Below, piece after piece: positions 25,919-35,481 of a stretch of DNA of 64,000 bases. Location of the stretch: the NCBI GenBank assembly GCA_017471765.1, contig JAFURT010000023.1, positions 33,765 through 97,764 of the forward strand, written 5' to 3'. Source of the DNA: Clostridia bacterium (GTDB taxonomy: Bacteria; Bacillota; Clostridia; Oscillospirales; Acutalibacteraceae). Numbering within the stretch: the stretch's first letter is position 1; the number at the start of each line of letters is the position of its first letter. The notes beneath the pieces were generated by a model. That model saw only the letters and a program-made list of their open reading frames with translations, was not told where the DNA came from and ran no database searches. Both the position numbers and the translations under genes were made by a program.

Positions 25919-27195
25919 TGGTCATGCACCTCCTCGTCAGGCACCAGCAGGTATACGGAATCAAAGTGGGTCAGCCGGGCGGCCCGGCAAACCTCTTCCC
26001 GGGTCACATCCAGCAGACGGTTGCCCATCTCCTCAGGGGTCAGGCAGGCATCATACAGCGTCTGCATGGCATAGTGCTCCTCCAGGCTATCGGGGGTGTC
26101 GGCACAGGCTGCATAGTGCTGTACCAGACTGCGGCGGGCCGCCTCCAGCTCCTCGTCGGAGAAGTCGCCGGTGCGGATGGCCTCCAGTTGCCGGAGAATT
26201 TCTTTCTCGGTGCGCTCGGCGTTTTCTGCCTGCACACCGCTGTCCACCAGCAGGATGCCCCGGTGCTTGTCGTAGCTGGACATGCAGTAGTAGCAAAGAC
26301 TCTGCTCCTCCCGTACGTGGGTGAACAGCAGAGAGGTGGCACTGCCGCCCCACAGCGCGTTCATCAACTGTGCCGCCGCCACCTGGTTGTCCGGCTCGGT
26401 GATGGCGATGCGGAAGCCCAGCACCAGCTTGGCCTGGTTGACCGGCATGGTGTCGGTCTGGCGGCTCTCCTTGAGCTTGAACGAGGTGTCGGTGGTCAGA
26501 GATACCGCACGGCGGTAGGGAAGCTGGGAAAAGCGCCGGGTCAGTGTCTCCGACAGGAGGTCCGGGCTCTCTGCGCTTTGGTATAGCCAATGGATGCGCG
26601 CCTCGGTGAGCAACCGCTCCCGGGCGGCGGCCGCCGTGACCGGGGTGAGTGCCTCCACGGTTTCGACCGTGCCGCTGGGGTTCAGGCTGAAGGGGTGGTC
26701 GGGACACAGCAGGCCGGTACAGCGGCGGATGGCGTACAGCCGCTTATTGTTGAGCTCGCTGTGGAGTTTTTCCAACAGGCAACGCTGTTCCTGGGCAAAC
26801 ACCTCTGCCGGGAAAGCGCCTTCCTCTACCACCGGGTCGAACAGCATATCCAGCAGGAGCTGGGTGCAGGCCGCAGTCAGGTCACTGCCGTCCAGCGTGT
26901 ACCGGCGGTTAAGATAGCTGACAGAGAACAGCAGAAGCTGCCATTCCCCCAGCCGGGCGGTGTAGCCTTGTATGGTGGCACCGTACAGGGCATCCAGCTT
27001 TTGATTAAAGGCGGCCATGGTGGGGTATTGGCGACAGCCTCGGGTCAATAGTCCCGGCAGAATGGCGTAGCCGGCGGCGGTCTCCTTGCGTAGCGGTACG
27101 GCAAACACGCCGGTGAGCCGGTCAGTGCGGTAACGCTGGTGAGGCAGGTGTAACAGGGTCAGGTCGTAGGGGAGAGAGAAGGTTTGGGGGCGCAT
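25915..27195 (-). CDS. ymfF: M16-family peptidase homologue, inactive partner
   Basis: A 426-residue M16-like protein. The HxxEH motif is absent (the matching segment reads LLTRGCRQYPTMAAF), as in the YmfF half of the Bacillus pair, so it is thought to form the structural half of a heterodimer with the next gene. Start ATG 27195 has AAAGGAGGG seven bases upstream; the longer frame includes this SD. First gene of the ymfF-ymfH-lgt-folD run. Confidence 0.87.
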   Translation of the reverse strand: MRPQTFSLPYDLTLLHLPHQRYRTDRLTGVFAVPLRKETAAGYAILPGLLTRGCRQYPTMAAFNQKLDALYGATIQGYTARLGEWQLLLFSVSYLNRRYTLDGSDLTAACTQLLLDMLFDPVVEEGAFPAEVFAQEQRCLLEKLHSELNNKRLYAIRRCTGLLCPDHPFSLNPSGTVETVEALTPVTAAAARERLLTEARIHWLYQSAESPDLLSETLTRRFSQLPYRRAVSLTTDTSFKLKESRQTDTMPVNQAKLVLGFRIAITEPDNQVAAAQLMNALWGGSATSLLFTHVREEQSLCYYCMSSYDKHRGILLVDSGVQAENAERTEKEILRQLEAIRTGDFSDEELEAARRSLVQHYAACADTPDSLEEHYAMQTLYDACLTPEEMGNRLLDVTREEVCRAARLTHFDSVYLLVPDEEVHDQ

Positions 27196-27353
27196 GATAC
27201 ACCCTCCTTTCACAGAATGGCTGTGCCGTCCAGGCATCCCTTGGCGGGAAGTGCCAGCAGGTTGGCGGGCGGTGGGGCGGACAGCGGTAGTCGGTCATAG
27301 GCGCACTCCTTTTTGTAAGCAGTGTACCCGATGTTTGTGGTGATTATGTGTTT

Positions 27354-28067
27354 TCAGCCGATTTTTGCCAGCAGGGCCATGGTGATGTCGCCGGCCAAAA
27401 CGCCCACATACTGCTCCAGCTCGTCAAAGGAGACGTGGGCCTCCTTTTCGGCCAGGTCGGAGATGGTACGCAGAATGAGGAAGGGGATGCCGTTGGCTTC
27501 GGCCACCTGGGCGATGGCGGCACCCTCCATTTCGGCGGCAGCGGCGCCAAACACCGTGATGAGACGGCTTTTCAGGGCGCTGTCATCCACGAAGATATCC
27601 CCGGAGGCAACGGTGCCGGTAATGGCCTTGCTCCCGGCGGGCAGTACCTGGGCCGCCGCAGACAGCGCCAGCTCCACCAAAGTGGGGTCGGCGGCAAACA
27701 GGGTGGGCTTGCTGTCGTCCTCCCCATATAGGTAGCCGGGGGCATGGCCAAAGGCGGTCAGGTCAAAATCGTGCTGGAGGGCGGCGGTGGCTACCACCAG
27801 GTCTTTCACCTCCAGCCGGGCATCCAGTCCGCCCGCCATGCCGGTATTGAGCAGGGCATCCACCGCAAAACGGTCGATGAGCAACTGGGCGGTGATGGCG
27901 GCGGCTACCTTGCCGATACCGCTTTTGACCACCACGGCGGTCTTGCCGGACAGGCGGCCTATGTGGAACAGCCGGCCGGCCACTGTTTGGGTGGTGACCT
28001 CCTCCATGCGGGCAATAAGGTTGTCTACCTCGGAATCCATGGCACCGATGATGCCGATGCGCTTCAT
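27354..28067 (-). CDS. mtnN: 5'-methylthioadenosine/S-adenosylhomocysteine nucleosidase
   Basis: A 237-residue enzyme that cleaves adenine from methylthioadenosine and S-adenosylhomocysteine, recycling methyl-donor by-products. It opens with IGIIGAMDSEVD, has NTGMAGGLD, and the purine-binding EMEGAAIAQVA and RTISDLAEKEA blocks. ATG 28067 follows AAGGGG; the longer frame runs into promoter DNA. Its gene is separated from ymfF by ~160 bases. Confidence 0.95.
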   Translation of the reverse strand: MKRIGIIGAMDSEVDNLIARMEEVTTQTVAGRLFHIGRLSGKTAVVVKSGIGKVAAAITAQLLIDRFAVDALLNTGMAGGLDARLEVKDLVVATAALQHDFDLTAFGHAPGYLYGEDDSKPTLFAADPTLVELALSAAAQVLPAGSKAITGTVASGDIFVDDSALKSRLITVFGAAAAEMEGAAIAQVAEANGIPFLILRTISDLAEKEAHVSFDELEQYVGVLAGDITMALLAKIG

Positions 28068-28099
28068 ATTAAAACCCCTTTTATGTTCAAATCTTCCCC

Positions 28100-28128
28100 A
28101 TTCTACCACAAATTGCCGAGTTGTGCAA
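28100..28128 (-). promoter_or_regulatory. promoter of mtnN
   Basis: On the minus strand, TTGCAC (28128-28123) and TAGAAT (28105-28100), 17 bases apart. Confidence 0.65.
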
Positions 28129-28147
28129 TCCTTTTTGCTCCAGATAC

Positions 28148-28176
28148 TTGGCATTTTTGGAGAAACATGGTATACT
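28148..28176 (+). promoter_or_regulatory. promoter of the WYL regulator gene
   Basis: TTGGCA (28148-28153) and TATACT (28171-28176), 17 bases apart, divergent from the mtnN promoter. Confidence 0.65.
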
Positions 28177-28205
28177 GAAAACACTAAAGGCAAGGAGGGG
28201 TCGTC

Positions 28206-29204
28206 ATGGCCAAACAAGCCAACCAAAAACTGAAGCTGTTGCTCCTGCGGGATATTCTGCGCCGGGAGACGGATGAACAGCATCCCATCACGCTGGAGCA
28301 GATGCGGGAACTGCTGGCCGCCCAGGGGGTGTCGGCGGAGCGTAAGAGCCTGTACGATGACCTGGAACAGCTCCGTTTGTTAGGAGAGGACGTGGTCACC
28401 GTCCGTGACCGGTCGGTGCGGTATTACATCGGCCAGCGGGAGTTTGACCTGCCCCAGCTCCGTCTGCTGGTGGATGCCGTGCAGTCCTCCAAGTTTATCA
28501 CCCGGCGCAAGAGCGAACAGCTCATCCGGCAGTTGGAGGGTCTGACCAGCCGCCACATGGCGGGCCAGCTCCAGCGGCAGGTGCTGGTGTCCGGGCGCAT
28601 CAAGAACATGAACGAGAGTATCTACTACAACGTGGACAGCCTGCAGGCGGCCATCGCCGACAACCGGCAGGTGGAGTTTCGGTATTTCGACTGGGGCGCA
28701 GACAAAAAGCAGCATCTGCGCCGGGAGGGAGCGGCCTACACGGTGAGTCCCTGGGCGCTGACCTGGGATGACGAAAACTATTACCTCATCGCCTACGAGG
28801 AGGCCTCCGACAGCATCCGCCACTACCGGGTGGATCGGATGCTGCGCATCACTGTTATTCACCAGCCCCGGCAAGGGGAGGCCCTGTTCCGCCAGCAGGA
28901 TATGGCGGTGTACAGCCGCAAGACCTTCGGTATGTTCGGCGGGGAAGCGCAGGTGGTCACTTTGCGGTGTGCCGACCGTATGGCCGGGGTGGTGCTGGAT
29001 CGCTTCGGCCAGGAAACCACCCTGTTTCCCCAGGAGGATGGCCATTTCACCGTCCGGGTGCCGGTGGCGGTCAGCCCCCAGTTCTTCGCCTGGGTGACAG
29101 GGCTGGATAACGAGGTGCACATTACCGCCCCGGCGGCGGTGGTGGAGGAATATCGGCAGTATTTGGCCTCCATCCTGCAGACGATGGATGAGGTGACGAC
29201 ATGA
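28206..29204 (+). CDS. WYL-domain transcriptional regulator
   Basis: A 332-residue protein with an N-terminal DeoR-type winged helix (~5-75) and a WYL domain (~140-225, with PWALTWDDENYYLIAY and the following HYRVDRM), then a WCX-like C-terminal extension. WYL regulators sense nucleic acid or nucleotide ligands and control stress, DNA repair or defence genes. AAGGAGGGG lies before the ATG. Its stop overlaps the metalloprotease gene by four bases. Confidence 0.88.
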   Translation: MAKQANQKLKLLLLRDILRRETDEQHPITLEQMRELLAAQGVSAERKSLYDDLEQLRLLGEDVVTVRDRSVRYYIGQREFDLPQLRLLVDAVQSSKFITRRKSEQLIRQLEGLTSRHMAGQLQRQVLVSGRIKNMNESIYYNVDSLQAAIADNRQVEFRYFDWGADKKQHLRREGAAYTVSPWALTWDDENYYLIAYEEASDSIRHYRVDRMLRITVIHQPRQGEALFRQQDMAVYSRKTFGMFGGEAQVVTLRCADRMAGVVLDRFGQETTLFPQEDGHFTVRVPVAVSPQFFAWVTGLDNEVHITAPAAVVEEYRQYLASILQTMDEVTT

Positions 29205-29722
29205 CTGCCTACAAGCTCATCCGTTCCGATAGAAAAACGCTGAGCCTGGAGGTAACCCCCACCCTGGAGGTGGTGGTGCGGGCACCCCGGCGGTGTACAC
29301 AGGCGCAGATTGATCGTTTTGTGGCCAGCCACGAAGATTGGATAGCCAAAAAGTTGGCTGTGCAGGAGCAACGGAAAAACGCGCCCATCCGGCGGCAGTA
29401 TACCCCGGAGCAGGAGGAGAAGCTTCGCCGGATGGCCCAGCTGTATCTGCCCACACGGATTGCCTATTACAGCGAGATCATGGGAGTGACCCCCACCGGG
29501 TTTCGGGTCACCGGGGCGCAAAAGCGCTTCGGCAGTTGCAGTGGTAAGAACAGCCTGTGCTTCTCCTGGCGGCTGATGCTGTATCCGGCTGAGGCGGTGG
29601 ATTATGTGGTGGTGCATGAGCTGGCTCACATCCGCCACCATGACCACAGTAAGGCTTTTTGGGCGCTGGTGGAAAAAACCATGCCGGATTATCGCACCCG
29701 CCAGAAAATGCTGAAGAAATGA
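29201..29722 (+). CDS. YgjP/DUF45-family metallopeptidase
   Basis: A 173-residue cytoplasmic protein with the zinc motif HELAHIRHHDHSKAFW, where two histidines, the catalytic glutamate and a third downstream His can be seen, and the family segment RFGSCSGKNSLCFSWRLMLYP (cited in part). It is a predicted WLM/SprT-like protease of unknown target. It is translationally coupled to the WYL regulator. Confidence 0.87.
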   Translation: MTAYKLIRSDRKTLSLEVTPTLEVVVRAPRRCTQAQIDRFVASHEDWIAKKLAVQEQRKNAPIRRQYTPEQEEKLRRMAQLYLPTRIAYYSEIMGVTPTGFRVTGAQKRFGSCSGKNSLCFSWRLMLYPAEAVDYVVVHELAHIRHHDHSKAFWALVEKTMPDYRTRQKMLKK

Positions 29723-29727
29723 AAAGT

Positions 29728-29766
29728 GTAAAGACTGAGTATCTTGTGTGAGGATACTCAGTCTTT
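29728..29766 (+). terminator. terminator after WYL-YgjP genes
   Basis: Hairpin AAAGACTGAGTATC...GATACTCAGTCTTT followed by a T run; it can also serve fbp from the other side. Confidence 0.9.
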
Positions 29767-29775
29767 TCTGTATGT

Positions 29776-31761
29776 TTATCGGTTGCCGGTCTCTTTGATG
29801 GTGCCCTGCTCGAATTCCTGTAGCAGCAGGGTCAGATCGGCTATTTTCTCCTGCAATACGCGGCCGGTATCGGTATCTCGCACACGGAGCTTACGGGCGG
29901 TGTGTTCGAACACCACTGTGTCCGACAGGATATCCGTGTTGTTTCGGATAGCGTCCTGGGTGCCGGAGAAGGGCTCATGGGCAGAGATGCGTATGCCCTC
30001 GGCGTTGTAAATGAGGGTGTAGCCGGCGATACCGGTGGCAGGCTGGTATGCCTTGCAGAAGCCGCCGTCGATGACGATGACCTTGCCGTCGGCTTTTACC
30101 GGATCCTCGCCCTGCTTGCGGCGCACCGGGATATGGCCGTTGACAATGTGGCAGCGATCTTCTGTCAGGCCGAACTCCTCCAGGATGCGATTGGCGATGG
30201 CGGGATCATCCCAGCAGCGGTAATAAGCATTTTTGGGCTCTTCCCAGGCGGCGGAGTCAACCACCAGCAATCGCTCGAAGGTGGCGATCTTTGTTCGGGC
30301 GCAGAGGGGAGAATTCCGCCCGCACCACAGGAACCATAGAAAATCCTTACCCTGTTGCCGGGCGGGGGTACCCTCCTTGGCGAAATATCCCAGCCGGGCG
30401 ATCCGGTCACAGTAGTCCATGAGAGCTTTTCCTCTCTTGCCGCCAGCGGCGGCCAGAGGCATGAAGGCCCCCTCCTCTGTCAGCGGGATACAGCCGTGGA
30501 ACAGCAGATTGCCGTTGAACACGGTGTACATTTCGCCCTTTTCAAAGAGAAAATGGGCATGGCGCTGTAGTTTTTCTGAACGCATAAAGGCGTTCTTGAG
30601 GTACTGCATGACCTCGCATTCCCGATCGGTAAGGGCGTAGGGATTCTCTGGGGAGACGGTGGGAAAGTCATGATCCTTTAAGGAGTACATATTTCCGTCT
30701 ACGGTGACGGTGCCCGCGGTCGGGTCGATCTTATCCAGCAGCAGACGGCTCTCCATTCCAAAGTCCGGGTTTCGCAGAATCGTTTGTCCTTCCAATTTGA
30801 ATTGAATGATACTGATAGCTTTATGCATCCGGGCAATGGCCAGGTCGTCATCGTGAGCCCAAAAATCGCCCTGGGTATTGCCCTTGGGCATGTAGCTGGA
30901 GACATCGGAGGCGGCGTACACCTCGTTGGCGAACAGAGTCAGGGGACGCAGAGAGATGCCATAGCCGATCTCCACTACGTCCAGGTTCTTGTAAGTGATG
31001 GAGTGGTTAAGTACCGTGGCGATGCAGGTGCGTGAGCCGGCGGCGGCACCCATCCACAGGACATCGTGATTGCCCCACTGGATATCCAGTGAGCTTTCTT
31101 TCATCAGCTCATCCAGAATAATATCCGCCCGGGGTCCCCGATCGTAAATATCCCCTACGATGTGTAGGTGGTCGACGACCAGGCTCTTGATAGCAGCGCA
31201 CACTGCCACGATGAACTCCTCGGCGGCACCGGTGCGGATGATGGTATTGTAGATGTTTTCATAGTATTGATCCTTGTTGACGGTGTCGTAATCATTATTG
31301 AGCAGCTCGTTGATGATGTAATCGTAGCCAGCTGCTGTTCTGGCCAGGTGCTTGCGCACCTTGGAACGGGTGTATTTGCTGCTCACCAGTCGACATACCT
31401 CCAGCAGGCGCATCAGCGTTACCCGATACCAATCGTCCAGATCTGTAACTGTGGGACGCAGCTCATCCAATTTTTCTTTGGGATAATAAATGAGTGTGGC
31501 CAATTCTGCTCGTTCTCGTGCGGTAACGGTGTTGGAGAACAACAGATCTACTTTTTTACGGATGACCCCGGAGGCATTGCGCCGGATGTGTAAAAATGCC
31601 TCATGCTCGCCGTGAATGTCGCTCATAAAATGCTCGGTGCCTTTCGGAAGGTCGAGAATAGCACTTAAATTAATGATCTCACTGGTCACGGCGTGTCGGT
31701 TTGGATAGGATTTTGCCAGTTGGATCAAATATTTTCGGCTTTGACTAGTAGATAAAGACAT
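29776..31761 (-). CDS. fbp: fructose-1,6-bisphosphatase, class III
   Basis: This 661-residue Firmicutes-type enzyme removes the 1-phosphate from fructose 1,6-bisphosphate in gluconeogenesis. It has the metallophosphatase motifs SDIHGEHEAFLH, GDIYDRGPRAD and WGNHDVLWMGAA, and later HIPVRRKQGEDP. The length is normal for class III. AAGGAGGAACC lies upstream of the ATG. Confidence 0.95.
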   Translation of the reverse strand: MSLSTSQSRKYLIQLAKSYPNRHAVTSEIINLSAILDLPKGTEHFMSDIHGEHEAFLHIRRNASGVIRKKVDLLFSNTVTARERAELATLIYYPKEKLDELRPTVTDLDDWYRVTLMRLLEVCRLVSSKYTRSKVRKHLARTAAGYDYIINELLNNDYDTVNKDQYYENIYNTIIRTGAAEEFIVAVCAAIKSLVVDHLHIVGDIYDRGPRADIILDELMKESSLDIQWGNHDVLWMGAAAGSRTCIATVLNHSITYKNLDVVEIGYGISLRPLTLFANEVYAASDVSSYMPKGNTQGDFWAHDDDLAIARMHKAISIIQFKLEGQTILRNPDFGMESRLLLDKIDPTAGTVTVDGNMYSLKDHDFPTVSPENPYALTDRECEVMQYLKNAFMRSEKLQRHAHFLFEKGEMYTVFNGNLLFHGCIPLTEEGAFMPLAAAGGKRGKALMDYCDRIARLGYFAKEGTPARQQGKDFLWFLWCGRNSPLCARTKIATFERLLVVDSAAWEEPKNAYYRCWDDPAIANRILEEFGLTEDRCHIVNGHIPVRRKQGEDPVKADGKVIVIDGGFCKAYQPATGIAGYTLIYNAEGIRISAHEPFSGTQDAIRNNTDILSDTVVFEHTARKLRVRDTDTGRVLQEKIADLTLLLQEFEQGTIKETGNR

Positions 31762-31815
31762 AGCGGTTCCTCCTTTTCAGACAGGTGCAGGACAAAATAT
31801 GTGACCAATGATAAA

Positions 31816-31844
31816 AGTATACCATGTTTTGGCAGATTTGTCCA
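31816..31844 (-). promoter_or_regulatory. promoter of fbp
   Basis: On the minus strand, TGGACA (31844-31839) and TATACT (31821-31816), 17 bases apart. Confidence 0.65.
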
Positions 31845-31902
31845 CCACCTCCGGTTGACGGAAAATGGTACGGTTTTATTTACATGCGGTGGCCGTGCAG
31901 GA

Positions 31903-31931
31903 TTGACAGAGCGGCGGTTACGATGTATAAT
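31903..31931 (+). promoter_or_regulatory. promoter of the lipoprotein/two-component operon
   Basis: Consensus TTGACA (31903-31908) and TATAAT (31926-31931) with a 17-base spacer. Confidence 0.85.
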
Positions 31932-31973
31932 AACTTGATAATACTTTAAGGTTGTAGAAAGGAAGTGAGCGGT

Positions 31974-33299
31974 ATGCGGGCAGGATGGCGATGGCTGGCG
32001 GCCTTGCTGGCGCTCACGTTGCTTTTGTCCGGCTGTAGTTTGGATGTGGAGTCTTTTTTACAGCCGCCCCGGATGCAGGGAGAGCAACAGGCGGTGCAGG
32101 CGGCACTGGAAACCTATCTGCGGGACAGCGGCGCCATGAAGCTGGGGCTGTATACCCTGAAATACCCCACGGTGGGGGAGCATACCTCTGCTTTTGTGCT
32201 GTGTGATGGAGCGGGACAGCCGCTGGATGCCTCGGCCGCTACAGCGCAGATGGCGGTGGCTTTTTATGCCTTGGCCTCGGCACCGGAGGAAACCCACATC
32301 AACCTGCTGTACCGCAATGGGACTGAGTGGGTGTCTATGGGCGACTGCATCGGCAGCGGCACCGACATCCGGCAGGTGGCCTTCGGCGACCTGGATGGGG
32401 ATGGGACGGAGGAATTGCTGGCCGGTTGGAGTACCTATAACAGCCGTGACCATCGGCTGGCTGTATATACCATGACAGACGGCCTGACCCTGTTGGCGGA
32501 TGACCGGTTGTACACCTCCCTTTTTGTGGGAGATATGACAACGGCTGGCCGGGATGAACTACTCCTTCTGCATAGCGGCGGCGAAGGCGTTACCGCCTCG
32601 CTGGAGCAGTTCCGGGACGGCCGCCTGCACAACGCCGGTACGGTGGCACTGGATGGGAAGATTCAGCAGTTCGGTAATATGACCTTCTGCCGGTTGGCCG
32701 AGGGGGTACAGGGGCTGTATGTGGATGCCGCCAAGAGCGATGATACGACCATTACCGAGCTGATTTATTACGATGACCGTGGCCTGCACGCCCCCTTTTA
32801 TGATGGGGTGGCCGGGGCGACCACCGTCACCGGCCGTAGCGGCGGTCTTATCTCCCGGGATGTGGATGGGGACGGCCTGCTGGAAATTCCGGTGACACGC
32901 CCTTGGGGACAGCCGGCACAGGCACCGGCTCATGTGGCTGAATTGCTGACCGTGTGGCGTGGGTGGGATTACAGCAGTCGCACCTTCCACGACCGTCTGC
33001 TGACGGTGACGAATCCCACGGACGGCTATGCCGTGGTGCTGGATACGGCGCAGACGGAGAAACTGTCCTCTCGGTATATGGCAGATACCCACACCCTGCA
33101 GTTGACGCAACGAGATACCGGTGAGGGATGGCTGTGGTTATGCGCCGGGGCCACCATGAATGAGGCTCCCCGTGAGGGATTGGCCTCTGTTGTGCTGTGG
33201 ACGGATACAGCGGGCAAGCCTGCCTGTGTGGCCTGGTTTGATGCCACACAGACCGATGCGGAAAAGGTGCGGTACATGGTATTGCGCCTGACGGAGTAA
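31974..33299 (+). CDS. lipoprotein with FG-GAP/VCBS-like repeats, unknown
   Basis: A 441-residue exported protein with a lipobox LLLSGC (Cys ~23). The body contains calcium-loop-like repeats typical of beta-propellers (GDLDGDGTEELLAGW, DVDGDGLLEIPVT). No enzyme motif. ATG 31974 is preferred over the upstream GTG because GGAAG lies eight bases away. It is followed after 14 bases by a response regulator and a sensor kinase, so it may be the surface sensor or an accessory of that system. Confidence 0.8.
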   Translation: MRAGWRWLAALLALTLLLSGCSLDVESFLQPPRMQGEQQAVQAALETYLRDSGAMKLGLYTLKYPTVGEHTSAFVLCDGAGQPLDASAATAQMAVAFYALASAPEETHINLLYRNGTEWVSMGDCIGSGTDIRQVAFGDLDGDGTEELLAGWSTYNSRDHRLAVYTMTDGLTLLADDRLYTSLFVGDMTTAGRDELLLLHSGGEGVTASLEQFRDGRLHNAGTVALDGKIQQFGNMTFCRLAEGVQGLYVDAAKSDDTTITELIYYDDRGLHAPFYDGVAGATTVTGRSGGLISRDVDGDGLLEIPVTRPWGQPAQAPAHVAELLTVWRGWDYSSRTFHDRLLTVTNPTDGYAVVLDTAQTEKLSSRYMADTHTLQLTQRDTGEGWLWLCAGATMNEAPREGLASVVLWTDTAGKPACVAWFDATQTDAEKVRYMVLRLTE

Positions 33300-33313
33300 G
33301 GGAGGCGAACGGA

Positions 33314-34003
33314 ATGAAGAAAATCCTGGTATGTGAGGACGAAGTGTCCATTCGCTCTTTTGTGGTGGTCAATCTTGAGCGTGCCGGCTACACGGTGACC
33401 CAGGCCGGCTCCGGTGAGGAGGCACTGGCTTGCTTTACGGCAGACAGCTCCATTCGTTTAGCTCTGCTGGATGTGATGCTTCCCGGCATCGATGGGTTCG
33501 AGACCTGCCGTCGTCTACGGGAACTGGATGGGGATATGGGCATCATTATGCTCACTGCCCGCACCCGGGAGGAGGAAAAGGTCAGCGGCCTGCGGATGGG
33601 GGCAGATGATTATGTCACCAAGCCCTTTTCCACAGCGGAGCTGATTGCCCGGATCGATGCTCTTTACCGTCGTCTGGAGAACCGGGAGGGGGCGGCCTAT
33701 ATTGAGCAGGTTATCTCCGGGGAGTTTGTACTGGATCTGCGTACCCGCCGTCTGATGCGGCACGGCACACCGGTGGAACTGACGCAGGTGGAGTTTCAGT
33801 TGCTGGAGCTGTTTTTCCGTAATCCCGGCCAGCTTCTTTCCCGTGTGGATATCCTCCAGCGGGTGTGGGGGACAGATGCCGTTATGGACGATAAGATTGT
33901 GGATGTGAATATCCGACGCTTGCGGATGAAGGTGGAGGCTGACCCCTCCAACCCCCGGCATCTGCAGACGGTGTGGGGGCGTGGCTACCGATGGAACGAA
34001 TGA
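33314..34003 (+). CDS. response regulator, OmpR/PhoB family
   Basis: A 229-residue regulator. The receiver domain has acidic residues EDE at 8-10, phospho-acceptor Asp53 in LLDVMLPG, and the lysine in VTKPF. The winged-helix effector domain (~130-229) ends VWGRGYRWNE. It binds DNA when phosphorylated by the next gene's kinase. Its stop codon overlaps the kinase start. Confidence 0.93.
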   Translation: MKKILVCEDEVSIRSFVVVNLERAGYTVTQAGSGEEALACFTADSSIRLALLDVMLPGIDGFETCRRLRELDGDMGIIMLTARTREEEKVSGLRMGADDYVTKPFSTAELIARIDALYRRLENREGAAYIEQVISGEFVLDLRTRRLMRHGTPVELTQVEFQLLELFFRNPGQLLSRVDILQRVWGTDAVMDDKIVDVNIRRLRMKVEADPSNPRHLQTVWGRGYRWNE

Positions 34004-35463
34004 AAAAATCCGGACGGCCACGGCGCAGGCTCCGCCGCCTGGTGCAGAAAAACCGGCTGATCGGTCGGTGGGTACAGCACGCTTTTCTGATCGTGGTGCT
34101 GTTTCTGCTGGTGTTGCAGGCGCTGTTTATGGGTATGTTGCGCTTCTATTACTACCAAAGCGTAGAAAATGCGTTGGAAAGCCGGGCACAGCTGTATAAC
34201 CGCACCATGGAGATGGCGGCCACCTCGGATACCCTGTCGTGGGATGTGCTCAGCCGGTCGCTGATTGTGTATTTCACTGATAAAGACAAGATGGAACTGC
34301 AGGTGCTGTCTGCCGACGGACAGATTCTGTTGTCCTCCACCGGCTTTGTGCCGGCCGAGGAGGATTCGCTACCGGATTTCAGCCAGGCACTGACTGCTGA
34401 GGACGGCTGTGGCATCTGGCACGGGCACAACGCCGCCGGGGAGATGGTCATGGCGCTGACCATGCTGGAAAAGACGCCGGCCGGTGGGACGGTGGGCGCC
34501 TTGCGGTATGTGGTGTCGCTGGCACTGGTCAACCGGCAGATTTTACTGCTGTCCGGCCTGCTGTTTGTGTTTATCTTACTGATTGTTTTCTTTTTCGCCC
34601 TGTCCGGGCTGTATTTCATCAATTCTATCGTCACGCCGGTGCTGGATATCAGCCGTACCGCCCGTCGGATTGCCATGGGTGAGTACGATACCCGGCTGAA
34701 AAAGCGGTATGACGATGAGATTGGCGAGCTGTGTGATACCGTAAACTTCATGGCGGGAGAGATTGCCACAGCGGAACGGATGAAGAATGAGTTTATTTCT
34801 TCAATTTCTCACGAACTGCGGACACCGCTCACCGCCATCAAAGGCTGGAGTGAAACCCTGCAGATGGCGGCAGATGACCGGGAACTGGTGGAGCAGGGGT
34901 TGACCGTCATCGGCGGTGAGGCTCAGCGGCTGACCGGCATCGTGGAGGAGTTGCTGGACTTTTCCCGCATGGAAAGCGGCCACATGGTGTTGCGGCAACG
35001 TCCTCTGGACATTGCCGCCCTGCTGGAAGAGGCGGTGTTCCTTTTCCGCGACCGGGCTTTTCGCAGTGGCATTACGCTGGAATATCGTCCCCCCTACGGC
35101 CGCAGGAACAATCTGCCTCTGGTGATGGGGGACCCCGACCGGATCAAACAGGTGTTCATCAACCTGCTGGATAATGCGGTAAAGTATTCCCGGTCGGGCG
35201 ACCGTATTCGGGTGGAGGCGGCGGCAATGCCTACAGCGGTGCAGGTGGTCATCAGCGATACCGGTATCGGCATCGCTCCCGAGGAGCTCCCTCGCATCCG
35301 GCAGAAATTCTATCAGACAGATGCCGGCGCTTCCGGTGCCGGCCTGGGCCTTGCCCTGGCGCAGGAGATATTACAGCTCCATGGCGGTAGCCTGGAGATT
35401 GACAGCGAATACGGTGTGGGCACAGCGGTGACGGTAACACTGCCGCTGGAGCCTGCTGAATAA
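34000..35463 (+). CDS. sensor histidine kinase
   Basis: About 487 residues. It has a basic N-terminus, TM1 (~25-45), an extracytoplasmic domain of ~130 residues, TM2 (~180-205), HAMP, then the dimerisation helix with the phospho-acceptor His in SSISHELRTPL and an ATPase domain (NLLDNAVKYS, DTGIGI, GAGLGLALAQEI). ATG 34000 overlaps the regulator stop as ATGA; ATG 33991 is the alternative. Pairs with the upstream regulator and lipoprotein; the signal is unknown. Confidence 0.92.
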   Translation: MKKSGRPRRRLRRLVQKNRLIGRWVQHAFLIVVLFLLVLQALFMGMLRFYYYQSVENALESRAQLYNRTMEMAATSDTLSWDVLSRSLIVYFTDKDKMELQVLSADGQILLSSTGFVPAEEDSLPDFSQALTAEDGCGIWHGHNAAGEMVMALTMLEKTPAGGTVGALRYVVSLALVNRQILLLSGLLFVFILLIVFFFALSGLYFINSIVTPVLDISRTARRIAMGEYDTRLKKRYDDEIGELCDTVNFMAGEIATAERMKNEFISSISHELRTPLTAIKGWSETLQMAADDRELVEQGLTVIGGEAQRLTGIVEELLDFSRMESGHMVLRQRPLDIAALLEEAVFLFRDRAFRSGITLEYRPPYGRRNNLPLVMGDPDRIKQVFINLLDNAVKYSRSGDRIRVEAAAMPTAVQVVISDTGIGIAPEELPRIRQKFYQTDAGASGAGLGLALAQEILQLHGGSLEIDSEYGVGTAVTVTLPLEPAE

Positions 35464-35481
35464 AGAAAGGAAACGGAAACT

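Noticed and set aside
27211-27298. Possible small minus-strand peptide before ymfF: ATG 27298 with a good AAGGAG, and in another frame a coding-looking stretch ending just before the ymfF SD
   Set aside because: The ATG frame gives a Pro/Cys/Trp-rich peptide running into ymfF, and the coding-looking frame has no start codon. Could be the remains of a frameshifted small gene, but not supportable alone.
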